DNA from: Methylopila sp. M107
GTDB lineage: Bacteria > Pseudomonadota > Alphaproteobacteria > Rhizobiales > Methylopilaceae
Length of the DNA stretch: 64,000 bases
Reading direction: 5' to 3'
NCBI RefSeq assembly: GCF_000384475.1
Contig: NZ_ARWB01000001.1
Location: 2,150,176-2,214,175 of the forward strand
Shown: positions 36,115 to 44,403 of the stretch, piece by piece
Numbering within the stretch: the stretch's first letter is position 1
Layout of the letters: each line of letters opens with the position of its first letter
The notes under the pieces: model-generated
What the model was told of the DNA's origin: nothing
The model's input: only the letters and a program-made list of their open reading frames with translations
The model's database searches: none
Translations under genes and position numbers: made by a program

Positions 36115-36471
36115 GCCACCCCCTCTGATTGCGGACGTCGCCGCGGGAACAAGGTTTCTGCGTATGGGTAGGACGGATGCACGCGAGGTCTCGCCTCTCT
36201 GCAATCCGAGGGCGAGTTTTCGCCACTTTGCAGCCGTATTCAAGCGCTGCTCGGGGGAAAATTTTCGACCGAACACAACGGTGCGCAATTCTTCCCGCGA
36301 CGGCATGCGCGCTCTGCGGGCAGATCACTGTCGCGGTCCTCGCCCACGGGGCGCTGGGGCGGCTGGCTGGACGTCGATACGAGATTTCCGATCGACTTCC
36401 CGCGGGTTCGCGCGCATGACGCGGAACGCGCGCCAGTCCGAAGCCGTTTCGGCCTCCAAGTTCTCCGTCCC
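36115..36471. other. Intergenic region without a recognisable gene
   Basis: This 357-base divergent gap lies between the interrupted small gene and the TIGR02587-type membrane gene. Short open frames cross it, but none has a ribosome site, a credible start or family resemblance. It should carry two promoters, which I could not pinpoint. Confidence 0.5.
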
Positions 36472-37332
36472 ATGCCGGCGTCCCCGATGGCCACGACCAG
36501 CCGCAATCCCGATCTGATGTTTCTCGTCGGGCTCGGCCGGGCGATCGGCGGCGCGGTCGTGTTTGCGCTTCCGGTGCTGATGACCATGGAGATGTGGTCG
36601 CTCGGGGCCAGCATGGACCGGACGCGACTCGCGCTGCTGGTCGTCGCGATCGTGCCGCTGCTCGTCGGGCTGTCGCACTATATCGGCTTCGAGGAGACCG
36701 AGACCTGGGTCGACGACCTCCGCGACGCCTTCGTGGCGATCGCGGTCGGCTTCGTGACCTCGTCAATCGTTCTGTCGCTGTTCGGGCTGATCGGCCCCCA
36801 CCTGTCCTTCGACGAGGTGATGGGCGCGATCGTGGTCCAGACCGTGCCGGCGAGCTTCGGGGCCGTCATCGCGCAGGGCCAGCTCGGCCAGTCCGACAAG
36901 GCCGACGAGGGCCGCAACAGGCGCGCGGGGTATCCCGGCACGCTGCTGTTTCTCACGAGCGGCGCGGTGTTCCTGTCGTTCAACATCGCGCCGACCGAGG
37001 AGATCGACTTCATCTCGGCCTCGATGACGCCCTGGCACGTGATCGCGCTCATTCTTGTCTCGCTCGCCGCGATGCATGCGATCGTCTATGCGGTCGGGTT
37101 CGAGGGCCAGGACGCCACCAGACCGGAGAACTACCGGTTCTTCCGCGTGTTCCTGCACAACAGCCTCGCGGGCTACGCGATCGCGCTGCTCGTCTCGGCC
37201 GCCACGCTCTGGATCTTCGGTCGGCTGGACGATCTCGGCGGATCGGCCGCGCTCCGCCTTGTCATCGTGCTCGGGTTCCCGGCCTCGATCGGCGCCGCCT
37301 TCGCAAGGCTCATCGTCGGAGGACAAAGCTGA
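36472..37332 (+). CDS. TIGR02587-type integral membrane protein
   Basis: A 286-residue protein with seven or eight hydrophobic segments, starting near NPDLMFLVGLGRAIGGAVVF. The HYIGFEETETWVDDLRDAFVA and MTPWHVIALILVSLAAMHA segments fit the TIGR02587 family of membrane proteins, whose function is unknown. The ATG at 36472 or one at 36487 could be the start; neither has a good ribosome site. The stop shares a base with the following ATG, so the pair is co-translated. Confidence 0.7.
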   Translation: MPASPMATTSRNPDLMFLVGLGRAIGGAVVFALPVLMTMEMWSLGASMDRTRLALLVVAIVPLLVGLSHYIGFEETETWVDDLRDAFVAIAVGFVTSSIVLSLFGLIGPHLSFDEVMGAIVVQTVPASFGAVIAQGQLGQSDKADEGRNRRAGYPGTLLFLTSGAVFLSFNIAPTEEIDFISASMTPWHVIALILVSLAAMHAIVYAVGFEGQDATRPENYRFFRVFLHNSLAGYAIALLVSAATLWIFGRLDDLGGSAALRLVIVLGFPASIGAAFARLIVGGQS

Positions 37333-37760
37333 TGGCGACGCCGAAACCCGGGACCACGAAGCCGCGGCCGGCCAGATCGAGGGCGCAGGAAACCGGCCGG
37401 CTCGAATGGATCGTCGGCGCGCTCGGCGCGCTGATCACGGTCGCGGTGCTCGGCGTTCTGACCCATGAGGCGTTGACCGATCACGAGGGCGCGCCGGTGC
37501 TGATCGCCCGCATCCTCGACGTCACGCCGACCGAAGGCGGCTTCGTGGTGCGGTTCCGGACCGAGAACCGCGGCCCGTCGACGGCGGCCGAGGTGGTCGT
37601 GGCCGCCACGCTGAAGGACGGCGAGACGGTCCTGGAGCAGGCGCAGACGACGCTCGACTACGTCGCCCGCAAATCGAGCCGCGACGCCGGCGTGATCCTG
37701 AAGCGCGACCCCGCGAGCGGAACGCTCGCGCTCGCCGCGACGGGCTTCCGCAAGCCGTAG
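37332..37760 (+). CDS. TIGR02588-type conserved membrane-anchored protein
   Basis: A 142-residue protein with a basic N-terminus, a single transmembrane segment (WIVGALGALITVAVLGVLTH) and a beta-sandwich-like outer part (FVVRFRTENRGPSTAAEVVV) that resembles a CARDB-type fold. It matches the small partner usually found behind TIGR02587 proteins. Function unknown. The one-base overlap with the upstream stop points to a two-gene operon. Confidence 0.68.
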   Translation: MATPKPGTTKPRPARSRAQETGRLEWIVGALGALITVAVLGVLTHEALTDHEGAPVLIARILDVTPTEGGFVVRFRTENRGPSTAAEVVVAATLKDGETVLEQAQTTLDYVARKSSRDAGVILKRDPASGTLALAATGFRKP

Positions 37761-37849
37761 CGCATCCGATCAGACGGAAGCGCTAAGCTCGCGACTTCGC
37801 CTTCCCCGCTGACGGGAGATGGGTCCCCCGTCCGTCGCGCTCTCGCGCG

Positions 37850-39532
37850 TCAGGCGCCGGCTTCCAGCAGGCGGCGGGCGATGACATGCGCCTGGATCTC
37901 GGCCGCGCCCTCGAAGATGTTGAGGATGCGGCTGTCGCAGAGCACGCGGGAGATCTGGTACTCGAGCGCAAAACCGTTGCCGCCGTGGATCTGCAGCGCA
38001 TTGTCGGCGGCGGCCCATGCGACGCGGGCCGCGAGCAGCTTCGCCATGCCGGCCTCAAGGTCGCAGCGTATGTCCTGGTCCTTCTCGCGCGCCGCGAAGT
38101 AGGTGATCTGGCGGGCGATCTGCACCTCGACCGCCATCATGGCGATTTTGTCGGCGACGCGCGGGAAGTCGGCGAGCGGCTTCTTGAACTGGATGCGCTC
38201 TTCGGCGTAGCGCAGGCCGATGTCGAGCGCCGATTGCGCGACGCCGACGGCGCGCGCCGCCGTCTGAATGCGCGCGCTCTCAAACGTCTTCATCAGCTGC
38301 TTGAAGCCCTGGCCCTCAACGCCGCCGAGCAGGTTCTCGGTCGGGACCTCGAAGCCGTCGAAGCCGATCTCGTATTCCTTCATGCCGCGATAGCCGAGAA
38401 CCTCGATCTCGCCGCCGGACATGCCCTTGGCGGGGAACGGGTCCTCATCCGTGCCGCGCGGCTTTTCGGCCAGCAGCATCGACAGTCCACGGTGGCCGGG
38501 CTCGTTCGGGTCGGTGCGGACCAGCACGGTCATGAGGTCGGCGCGGACCGGATGGGTGATCCAGGTCTTCGCGCCGGAGACCTTGTAGGTCCCGCCGTCG
38601 CGCACCGCGCGCGTCTTCAAGGACGCAAGGTCCGAGCCAGTGTTCGGCTCGGTAAACACGGCGGTCGGCAGGATCGAGCCGTCTGCGAGCTTCGGCAGGA
38701 ACTTCGCCTTCTGCTCCTCGGTGCCGCCGCCCATGATGAGCTCGGCCGCGATTTCGGAACGGGTTCCGAGCGAGCCGACGCCGATGTAAGCGCGGCTGAG
38801 CTCCTCGGAGACCACGCACATCGCCTCCTTGCCCATGCCGAGGCCGCCGAACTCTTCCGGGATCGTCAGGCCGAACACGCCGAGTTCCGACAGCTTCTGG
38901 ATGGTTTCGAGCGGGATGTAGCTGTTGGCCTGGTGCCAGGCGTGCGCGTAGGGCGCGACCTCGTCCTCGGCGAAGCGGCGCATCTCGTCGCGGAACTGGA
39001 TCAGCGTATCGTCGAGCGCAGGGTCGCCGAAGCCGAAGCGGCCGTCGGTCTTGCGGATCAGCGCGACGAGTTCGGCGCGGGCTTCCGGCGTGCCGCCGTC
39101 GGCGATCAGCTCGGCCGCGGCTTCGCCCAGAATTTCGGCAGGACGGGCGGGCTTGAGGCCAAGGTCCGACGCGCGGACGATCTCGCCCTGGTTCATCGGC
39201 ACGCCGCCGATCAGCTGCGCAAGGTACTCGGCCGCGCCGACGCGCAGGATCGCCTCCTCGATCGCGCCGTAGCGGTCCTCCGCCGCAAGCCGCTCGCCCC
39301 AGTGGGAGAGCTCGCGCAGCGCCATGCGATAGGTCGCGAACCAGGCGAGGCCGTGGCCGGCGCGCTGCTCGCGGTCGAGCGCCGCGGCGTCGACCTTGCC
39401 GTCCTTGACGACCTTGGCGCGCACCGCCGCAGTCGCCTCGGAGAGCAGGGTGTCGAGGGCTGGCAGCACGGCCTGAAGGCGGGCGGCCGGCGTCTCGGAG
39501 GAGGCGGCGGCTGCGGGCTGGGCGGCGGTCAT
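37850..39532 (-). CDS. mcd: Acyl-CoA dehydrogenase, probable (2S)-methylsuccinyl-CoA dehydrogenase
   Basis: A 560-residue FAD enzyme. Residues about 1-165 form an extra N-terminal helical region (ARLQAVLPALDTLLSEATAA to VPMNQGEIVRASDLGL), and a full acyl-CoA dehydrogenase follows (EEFGGLGMGKEAMCVVSEEL, TEPNTGSDLASLKTRAV, GMKEYEIGFDGFEVPTENL, IHGGNGFALEYQISRVLCDS). This long form is characteristic of Mcd, which oxidises methylsuccinyl-CoA to mesaconyl-CoA in the ethylmalonyl-CoA pathway. The ATG at 39532 has GGAG upstream. No other gene of the pathway is adjacent. A generic long acyl-CoA dehydrogenase is the alternative. Confidence 0.8.
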   Translation of the reverse strand: MTAAQPAAAASSETPAARLQAVLPALDTLLSEATAAVRAKVVKDGKVDAAALDREQRAGHGLAWFATYRMALRELSHWGERLAAEDRYGAIEEAILRVGAAEYLAQLIGGVPMNQGEIVRASDLGLKPARPAEILGEAAAELIADGGTPEARAELVALIRKTDGRFGFGDPALDDTLIQFRDEMRRFAEDEVAPYAHAWHQANSYIPLETIQKLSELGVFGLTIPEEFGGLGMGKEAMCVVSEELSRAYIGVGSLGTRSEIAAELIMGGGTEEQKAKFLPKLADGSILPTAVFTEPNTGSDLASLKTRAVRDGGTYKVSGAKTWITHPVRADLMTVLVRTDPNEPGHRGLSMLLAEKPRGTDEDPFPAKGMSGGEIEVLGYRGMKEYEIGFDGFEVPTENLLGGVEGQGFKQLMKTFESARIQTAARAVGVAQSALDIGLRYAEERIQFKKPLADFPRVADKIAMMAVEVQIARQITYFAAREKDQDIRCDLEAGMAKLLAARVAWAAADNALQIHGGNGFALEYQISRVLCDSRILNIFEGAAEIQAHVIARRLLEAGA

Positions 39533-39594
39533 GAGGTCGTCTCCGGAAATGGCGCGGCCGGCCACGACCCTCTACCGGCAATGGAATTACCGGT

Positions 39595-40545
39595 TCAGGC
39601 TGACCGACTTGGCGTCTTCGCTCCATCCTCGCCATCGGGCGTCGTCGCCGCAATGCATCCTTCGGCGGACGCCGGCGGCGGCGCTGACCCGTTGGCGAGG
39701 GCCACCCCGACGGCTGCAAGCGCCATGCCGCCGAGCTGAATTGGGCTCATTGTCTCGCCGAACAGCAGGTAGGCCTGCACGGCCGCGACCGGCGGCACGA
39801 GGTAGATCAGCGCGGCCACGCGCGACACCTCGCCGCGCTCGATCATGGCGAGCATCAGCAAGATCGCGACGACCGAGAGCACCACGACCGACCAGGCGAG
39901 GGTCGCGAAGGTTTCCGGCGTCGGGTCGAACCGCCATTCGCCGACGAGCGCCACCACCGGTACGGTGACGATCAGCGCGCCGACATACTGGCCGATGGCG
40001 AGGGTGCGCGGGTCGGCGCCGGCGAGCGAGCGCTTCTGGTGCAGCGTCGCTGCCGTTACCGCCACCATGGCGAGCACGTTGACCGAGATCGGCAGCCACA
40101 GCGCCGAGAGCGCGCCCGCGCTCGCAAGCTTCGGCGCGACCACCAGCGCGACTCCCGCGAAACCCACCGCGATGCCGAGCCAGCGCCGCGGGCTCAGCCG
40201 CTCGCCGACCAGGGGACCTGCGGCGAGCGCCGTGAACAGCGGCTGCAGCGCAGCGATCAGCGCCGAAATCCCGGCAGGCACGCCATGCGCGATCGCCCAC
40301 CACACGCCGCCGAGATAGACGCCATGCAGCAGCGCGCCGTTGACGCCGGAATGCAGCCAGTCCCGACCGTTCGCCGGCCACCGCGCGCCGAGCAGCGCCG
40401 CGAGCGGGGCCAGAACCGCCAGCGCCGCGACGTAGCGCGCGGAGAGGAAGGCGAGGGGATCGGCGTGCGGGGCGGCGTATTTCGCGACGATCCAGCCTGT
40501 CGACCAGATCAGCACGAAGATCGCGGGGGTCAGGCGGACGAGCAT
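39595..40545 (-). CDS. EamA-family drug/metabolite transporter
   Basis: A 316-residue inner-membrane protein with ten hydrophobic segments in two EamA halves. The start MLVRLTPAIFVLIWSTGWIVAKYAAPHADP and PAGISALIAALQPLFTALAA, with LIYLVPPVAAVQAYLLFGE in the second half, are typical of RhaT/EamA exporters. Substrate cannot be told. The ATG at 40545 gives the normal family start; a longer frame begins at 40602. It is divergent from yihY-type gene at 40720 and may be co-transcribed with mcd. Confidence 0.9.
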   Translation of the reverse strand: MLVRLTPAIFVLIWSTGWIVAKYAAPHADPLAFLSARYVAALAVLAPLAALLGARWPANGRDWLHSGVNGALLHGVYLGGVWWAIAHGVPAGISALIAALQPLFTALAAGPLVGERLSPRRWLGIAVGFAGVALVVAPKLASAGALSALWLPISVNVLAMVAVTAATLHQKRSLAGADPRTLAIGQYVGALIVTVPVVALVGEWRFDPTPETFATLAWSVVVLSVVAILLMLAMIERGEVSRVAALIYLVPPVAAVQAYLLFGETMSPIQLGGMALAAVGVALANGSAPPPASAEGCIAATTPDGEDGAKTPSRSA

Positions 40546-40719
40546 GGAGCGCGGTTTCCGGCGGGGGGCGATCCTAGTCGGCCCAAACCGCGCCGACCGC
40601 AAACGAGAATGCGTGATGGCCGCTTCACCGAAAGCGATCGGCGTGACAGAGCCGGCGCCTCAAACTTGCGCGACGCGTGGGACTCCACGCACGCCATCAT
40701 CGCGCTACCTTTTCGCCAC

Positions 40720-41646
40720 ATGATCTCGCGCCCCCGTGATTTCGTCCGGAAACTGATGCCCATCACCTGGGACGTGCTGCGCCGCTTCGAGGCGCATTAC
40801 GGCTGGGCGATCGCGGCCCATGTCGCGATGTCGGGCCTGCTCGCGATCTTCCCGTTCCTGATTTTCGTCACCGCGCTCGCGGCGTTTCTGGGCGCCGGCG
40901 ACGCGTCGGCTTCCGTGGTGCGGCTGATCTTCGACACCTGGCCGCCAGGCGTCGCGGGACCGCTCGCGGGGGAGGTCGACAAGGTGCTGACGACGCCGCG
41001 CGGCGGGGTTCTGACGGTCGGCGTGCTGCTGACGCTCTGGGTCACCTCGTCGGCGGTGGAATCGCTCCGCATCGCACTCGGCCGCGCCTATGACAGCCCG
41101 ACCTCGAAGCCGGTCTGGCTGTCTCGGCTTCAGAGCATGTGGTTCGTGGTGCTGGGCGCGCTCGGGCTGGTCGCGGTGGCGGTGCTGATCGTGCTGTGGC
41201 CGATCATGTGGAAGCTCGCGCTGTCGTGGCTGCCTGCGCAGGTGTCCGTCCAGCTCGCCGCGTTCGAGCTCGTCAGCGACGTGCTGCGCTACCTGCTGAC
41301 CGTCGTGGTGCTGGCGGCGGCGCTCACCGCCGCGCATCTCTGGCTGCCGGGCGGCCGGCGATCGATCCGTTCCGTCATGCCCGGCGTGGTGTTCACCATC
41401 GTGGTGTGGCTCCTCGGCGCGACGCTGTTCTCCGTCTACCTGTCGCGCTTCGCCGACTACGCCTCGACCTATGCGGGGCTCGCGGGCGTGATGACCGCGA
41501 TCGTGTTCCTGAACGCGAGCGCGGCGCTGTTCATCCTTGGCGCCGAGATCAACGCCGCGGTGGCGGAACGCAGCAAAGCCAAGGCCAGGGCGCTCGCCGA
41601 GGATTCGCTCGCGCATATGCGCGGCGCCGAACCGAACCCGGCCTGA
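40720..41646 (+). CDS. YihY/BrkB-family inner-membrane protein
   Basis: A 308-residue protein with six transmembrane segments. Family features: MAIAAHVAMSGLLAIFPFLIF-type first segment, GVLTVGVLLTLWVTSSAVESLRIALGRAY, and the late LPGGRRSIRSVMPGVVFT and YASTYAGLAGVMTAIVFL. Earlier names (ribonuclease BN) are no longer accepted; function is unknown. The ATG at 40720 is the first reasonable start; the open frame upstream is non-coding in character. Confidence 0.9.
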   Translation: MISRPRDFVRKLMPITWDVLRRFEAHYGWAIAAHVAMSGLLAIFPFLIFVTALAAFLGAGDASASVVRLIFDTWPPGVAGPLAGEVDKVLTTPRGGVLTVGVLLTLWVTSSAVESLRIALGRAYDSPTSKPVWLSRLQSMWFVVLGALGLVAVAVLIVLWPIMWKLALSWLPAQVSVQLAAFELVSDVLRYLLTVVVLAAALTAAHLWLPGGRRSIRSVMPGVVFTIVVWLLGATLFSVYLSRFADYASTYAGLAGVMTAIVFLNASAALFILGAEINAAVAERSKAKARALAEDSLAHMRGAEPNPA

Positions 41647-41788
41647 GCCACCGTCGCAAAATTGCGCGCAATTCTTTTTGCGCCGCGTCTCCCGCGGCGG
41701 GGCTTCGCGCCCTATTTCGCGACTGCCGCGGCTCGCGGGACGTTTCGCTTCCCGCCGCCAGCTCACCGAATTCTCAAGGAGAAGAACC

Positions 41789-42211
41789 ATGAAGCGCATC
41801 GGAAGCGCCGTCTGGAAGGGCTCGATCAAGGAAGGCGGGGGCACGGTTTCGACCGAAAGCGGCGCGCTCGACGCGTTGCCCTATTCGTTCTCCAAGCGTT
41901 TCGGCGACGAGAAGGGCACCAATCCGGAAGAGCTGATCGGCGCCGCGCACGCCTCGTGCTTTTCGATGGCGCTGTCGCTGATGCTCGGCCAGGAAGGTTT
42001 TACGCCCGACGAGCTGAGCGCGACCTCGGCGGTCTCGATCGAGCAGAAGGACGGCGGCTTCACCATCACCACCATCGACCTCAAGGTCGTGGGCAAGGTG
42101 CCGGGCATTGACGAGGCCAAGTTCACCGAGATCGCGACCAAGGCCAAGGAAGGCTGCCCGGTCTCCAAGGTGCTGAACGCCAAGATCAATTTCGAAGCGT
42201 CGCTGGCGTAA
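41789..42211 (+). CDS. osmC: OsmC/Ohr-family peroxiredoxin
   Basis: A 140-residue peroxidase with the two catalytic Cys of the family: HASCFSMALSLML and AKEGCPVSKVLNA. MKRIGSAVWKGSIKEGGGTV and the conserved YSFSKRFGDEKGTNPEELIGAAHA place it in the OsmC subgroup, which reduces organic hydroperoxides and is often induced by osmotic or stationary-phase stress. AAGGAGAAGAACC before the ATG at 41789 is a strong ribosome site. Confidence 0.93.
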   Translation: MKRIGSAVWKGSIKEGGGTVSTESGALDALPYSFSKRFGDEKGTNPEELIGAAHASCFSMALSLMLGQEGFTPDELSATSAVSIEQKDGGFTITTIDLKVVGKVPGIDEAKFTEIATKAKEGCPVSKVLNAKINFEASLA

Positions 42212-42226
42212 GCCGGATCGACTCTT

Positions 42227-42387
42227 GATCCTCCTCCGTGCGCAGCACGGGGGAGGGGGGCCGCGAAGCGGTGGAGGGGGCACGGCGTAGAGCGAGGCGT
42301 CTAGGTCAGTATCTCATCTTGAAGCGCGCCCCCTCCACCATGCTTCGCATGGTCCCCCTCCCCCGCGCAAAGGCGCGGAGGAGGAAC
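42227..42387. repeat. 160-bp intergenic palindromic repeat, family B, copy 1
   Basis: It runs from GATCCTCCTCCGTGCGCAGC to GCGCGGAGGAGGAAC, with inner arms GGTGGAGGGGGC and GCCCCCTCCACC and the mini-hairpin ATGCTTCGCAT. Other copies are at 57486, 59711 and 63804. It separates convergent osmC and the lytic transglycosylase gene. Confidence 0.85.
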
Positions 42388-42416
42388 CGAGACCGGCGCG
42401 GGCGAACGCGCAAATA

Positions 42417-43169
42417 TTACCCCCGCCGCGCGATCCTGATCTTCGTCCGCCGCTCGATCCGCGCTTCCAGCGCCCTGATCCGGGCTTCGTGGCGCGACCA
42501 GAAGCGGGCGTTGTCTTTGGCCGTGTGTTTTCCCGGGCGCCAGCCAAGGTAGGGGCCCGCATACTTCACCCGCTCGGCCGCGGCGCTGAGCGGCTTTTCG
42601 CCCGGCAGGTCGTGGATCGCGACGACCTCCGGCGCTACGCCGTCGGCGAGCGGCGAGCCGAGCCCCGCAAGATAGCGCTTGGCGCGCAGGCAATATTGCG
42701 CCGAGAGCGGCGACATGACCTCCGCGCCATGGCCGGCGCGGTATTTCATCAGGGCGCGGCAGAGGTCGCCGCCGGCGAGCTTCCAGGCGCCGGCGAGATA
42801 GCGCACCGCGAAGCGCGCATTGGTTTCCGGATCGAACAGGCCGAGCGCGCCGCCGTCATGGCCGAGCATTTCCGCGGTCGCGGGGCGGATCTGCATCAGC
42901 CCGATCTCGCCGACGCCGCCGACGGCCGATGGCGAAAACCCGCTCTCGATGAAGGCGACCGCCTCGGCGACTTCCGGCGGCAGGCCGCGCGCCTCGGCGG
43001 CGCGGCGGACGATGGCGACATAGGCCGCGCGGTCCGACGGGCTTTTGGGCGCGGCGAGCGCCGGGGCGGGGGAGGGCGGCGAGACAGGCGACGCCGTCTC
43101 CGCGCCGGCCGCCGACGCGACGCAGGCGACGCCGAGCGCCGCTGCAAGCATCGAGAAAAGTCGCCTCAT
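42417..43169 (-). CDS. Lytic transglycosylase (SLT domain)
   Basis: A 250-residue exported murein-cleaving enzyme with signal peptide (MRRLFSMLAAALGVACVASA). The catalytic Glu is in VAEAVAFIESGFSPSAVG near residue 71, with GEIGLMQIRPATAEML, NARFAVRYLAGAW and ALMKYRAGHG completing the SLT fold. The C-terminal 80 residues are basic (RFWSRHEARIRALEARIERR). Such enzymes cut the glycan chain to 1,6-anhydroMurNAc during growth or when secretion machines are built. It stands alone. Confidence 0.9.
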   Translation of the reverse strand: MRRLFSMLAAALGVACVASAAGAETASPVSPPSPAPALAAPKSPSDRAAYVAIVRRAAEARGLPPEVAEAVAFIESGFSPSAVGGVGEIGLMQIRPATAEMLGHDGGALGLFDPETNARFAVRYLAGAWKLAGGDLCRALMKYRAGHGAEVMSPLSAQYCLRAKRYLAGLGSPLADGVAPEVVAIHDLPGEKPLSAAAERVKYAGPYLGWRPGKHTAKDNARFWSRHEARIRALEARIERRTKIRIARRG

Positions 43170-43294
43170 GCGCCGCCTCCGGACCGGACCGGTCTTAGAC
43201 TAACGCTTAAAACTGAACGAGCCTCTCACGAATTGCGGCCATCGGCTCCGCCGGAAGCGGCGAGGCCGGAATTGCGCGTCCGGCGCTTGGCGCC

Positions 43295-43918
43295 TCAGAA
43301 CGTGACCTTCGGCGGCGCCTGATTCTCCTGCGCGCTCTCGAAGGTCGCGAGCGGCTTGGCCTCGGGATAGAACCAGGAGGCGATCCAGCGGCCCGGAATG
43401 GTGCGCAGCTCGGTATTGTAGGCCTGGACCGCGCCGATGTAGTCGCGCCGCGCCACCGCGATGCGGTTCTCGGTGCCCTCGAGCTGGGACTGCAGCGCGA
43501 GGAAGTTCGCGTTCGACTTCAGGTCCGGATAGTTTTCGGACACCGCGAGCAGGCGCCCGAGCGCGCCCGAAAGCTGCTGCTGCGCCTCCTGGAACTTCTT
43601 CACCGCCTCCGGGTCGGTGAGTTTCGAGGCGTCGATCGTGACCTTGGTGGCGTTGGCGCGCGCCTCGACGACTTCGGTCAGCACCTTCTCCTCCTGCCGG
43701 GCGAAGCCCTTCACGGTCTCGACGAGGTTCGGGATCAGGTCGGCGCGACGCTGATATTGGTTCTGAACCTCCGACCAGCGCGCTTTGGCGGCTTCCTCGA
43801 GCGTCGGGACGCGGTTGATCGCGCCGCAACCGGCGAGCGAAAGCGTCGCGACGAGCAGCGCGCCGAGCGCAAGAAGCCGGCGGAACGGCGCGGAAAGAGC
43901 CAAGGTCATGAAACGCAT
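43295..43918 (-). CDS. lemA: LemA family lipoprotein
   Basis: A 207-residue protein with a lipobox signal (LLALGALLVATLSLAGC), then the LemA helical domain: VQNQYQRRADLIPNLVETVK, a conserved coiled coil (VVEARANATKVTIDASKL), AVSENYPDLKSNANFLALQ and ENRIAVARRDYIGAVQAYN. The C-terminus WFYPEAKPLATFE is typical. Met codons at 43918 and 43909 are both possible. Its usual operon partners, TPM-domain proteins, are at the left end of the window. Confidence 0.93.
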   Translation of the reverse strand: MRFMTLALSAPFRRLLALGALLVATLSLAGCGAINRVPTLEEAAKARWSEVQNQYQRRADLIPNLVETVKGFARQEEKVLTEVVEARANATKVTIDASKLTDPEAVKKFQEAQQQLSGALGRLLAVSENYPDLKSNANFLALQSQLEGTENRIAVARRDYIGAVQAYNTELRTIPGRWIASWFYPEAKPLATFESAQENQAPPKVTF

Positions 43919-44008
43919 CCCCGTAACGGGCGCCGGGGCGCCCCAAGTCCGCTCAAGGGTCGATCGCTCGGGCCGATTGTCAAGCGGCTAGCGCCCGGTC
44001 GGACCGGT

Positions 44009-44023
44009 GAACCGTCCATGAAC
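44009..44023 (+). promoter_or_regulatory. SOS (LexA)-type box upstream of small RNA 1
   Basis: GAAC-CGTCCAT-GAAC is an exact alphaproteobacterial LexA operator (GAAC-N7-GAAC, equal to GTTC-N7-GTTC on the other strand). It sits about 45 bases before the proposed -10 element. An identical arrangement occurs 200 bases downstream. Binding is inference. Confidence 0.5.
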
Positions 44024-44062
44024 GCCGCGGCCATGATGCGTTCAGCGAGCCGTCGCTAGGGT

Positions 44063-44178
44063 CGGTCCTGTTCGAGGGACAAGTCCCCGCCCGAAAGGCG
44101 CCGGTTCGGATTCCCGCCCCTCTCCGCCCCGGATCCTCGAACGCCGCCCGGCCATTGGGAAATGGCCGGGCGTTTTCG
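44063..44178 (+). ncRNA. Putative small RNA 1 of a tandem pair, with intrinsic terminator
   Basis: No ORF covers this segment. A -10-like GCTAGGGT stands at 44055-44062. The body contains TTCGAGG (44071) pairing with CCTCGAA (44135), a hairpin CGCCCGAAAGGCG, and an unpaired C-rich stretch GATTCCCGCCCCTCTCCGC that could contact Shine-Dalgarno regions. It ends in a perfect 12-bp terminator stem (44145-44156 with 44161-44172) followed by TTTT. A second copy starts exactly 200 bases later. The pair recalls tandem rhizobial regulators such as AbcR1/2, but family membership is not shown. Confidence 0.65.
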
Positions 44179-44208
44179 TGTTCAGGCCCTGGCAGGGCCA
44201 TTTCCGGT

Positions 44209-44223
44209 GAACCGGAAATGAAC
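44209..44223 (+). promoter_or_regulatory. SOS (LexA)-type box upstream of small RNA 2
   Basis: GAAC-CGGAAAT-GAAC keeps the exact GAAC-N7-GAAC form although three of the seven spacer bases differ from the first copy. It also lies in a perfect hairpin (CATTTCCGG-TGAA-CCGGAAATG), so another regulator is conceivable. Confidence 0.5.
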
Positions 44224-44262
44224 CGCGCTGCCATCCGTCGTTCAGGGCGGGGCCGCTAACGT

Positions 44263-44378
44263 CCCCCCAACTTCGAGGCTTCATCCCCCGCCCGAAAGGC
44301 GCCGGCTCGGATTCCCGCCCCTCTCCGCTCCGGAGACCTCGAATTTCGCCCGGCCGCTGGGGAGCGGCCGGGCGAGTT
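44263..44378 (+). ncRNA. Putative small RNA 2 of a tandem pair, with intrinsic terminator
   Basis: A paralogue of the preceding small RNA. The core CCCGCCCGAAAGGCGCCGG and GGATTCCCGCCCCTCTCCGC are conserved, as are the distant pairing arms TTCGAGG (44272) and CCTCGAA (44337). The -10-like GCTAACGT is at 44255-44262. The terminator stem (44347-44358 with 44363-44374) is perfect but its T tract is weaker (AGTTCGTT). Base changes between the copies in the terminator are compensatory (CCATT/AATGG versus CCGCT/AGCGG), which supports a real RNA structure. Confidence 0.65.
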
Positions 44379-44396
44379 CGTTGGGTTCCAACGAAC
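44376..44396. terminator. 9-bp inverted repeat at the end of the AT-rich island
   Basis: GTTCGTTGG-GTT-CCAACGAAC pairs perfectly. It lies directly between small RNA 2 and the stop of the leftward membrane-protein gene, so it could end either transcript. No clear T run follows on the left. Confidence 0.45.
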
Positions 44397-44403
44397 AGTC
44401 CAA

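Noticed and set aside
44201-44220. CATTTCCGG-TGAA-CCGGAAATG as a simple terminator
   Set aside because: No T run follows, and it lies upstream of small RNA 2; the overlap with GAAC-N7-GAAC shared by both copies is better explained as a regulator site.
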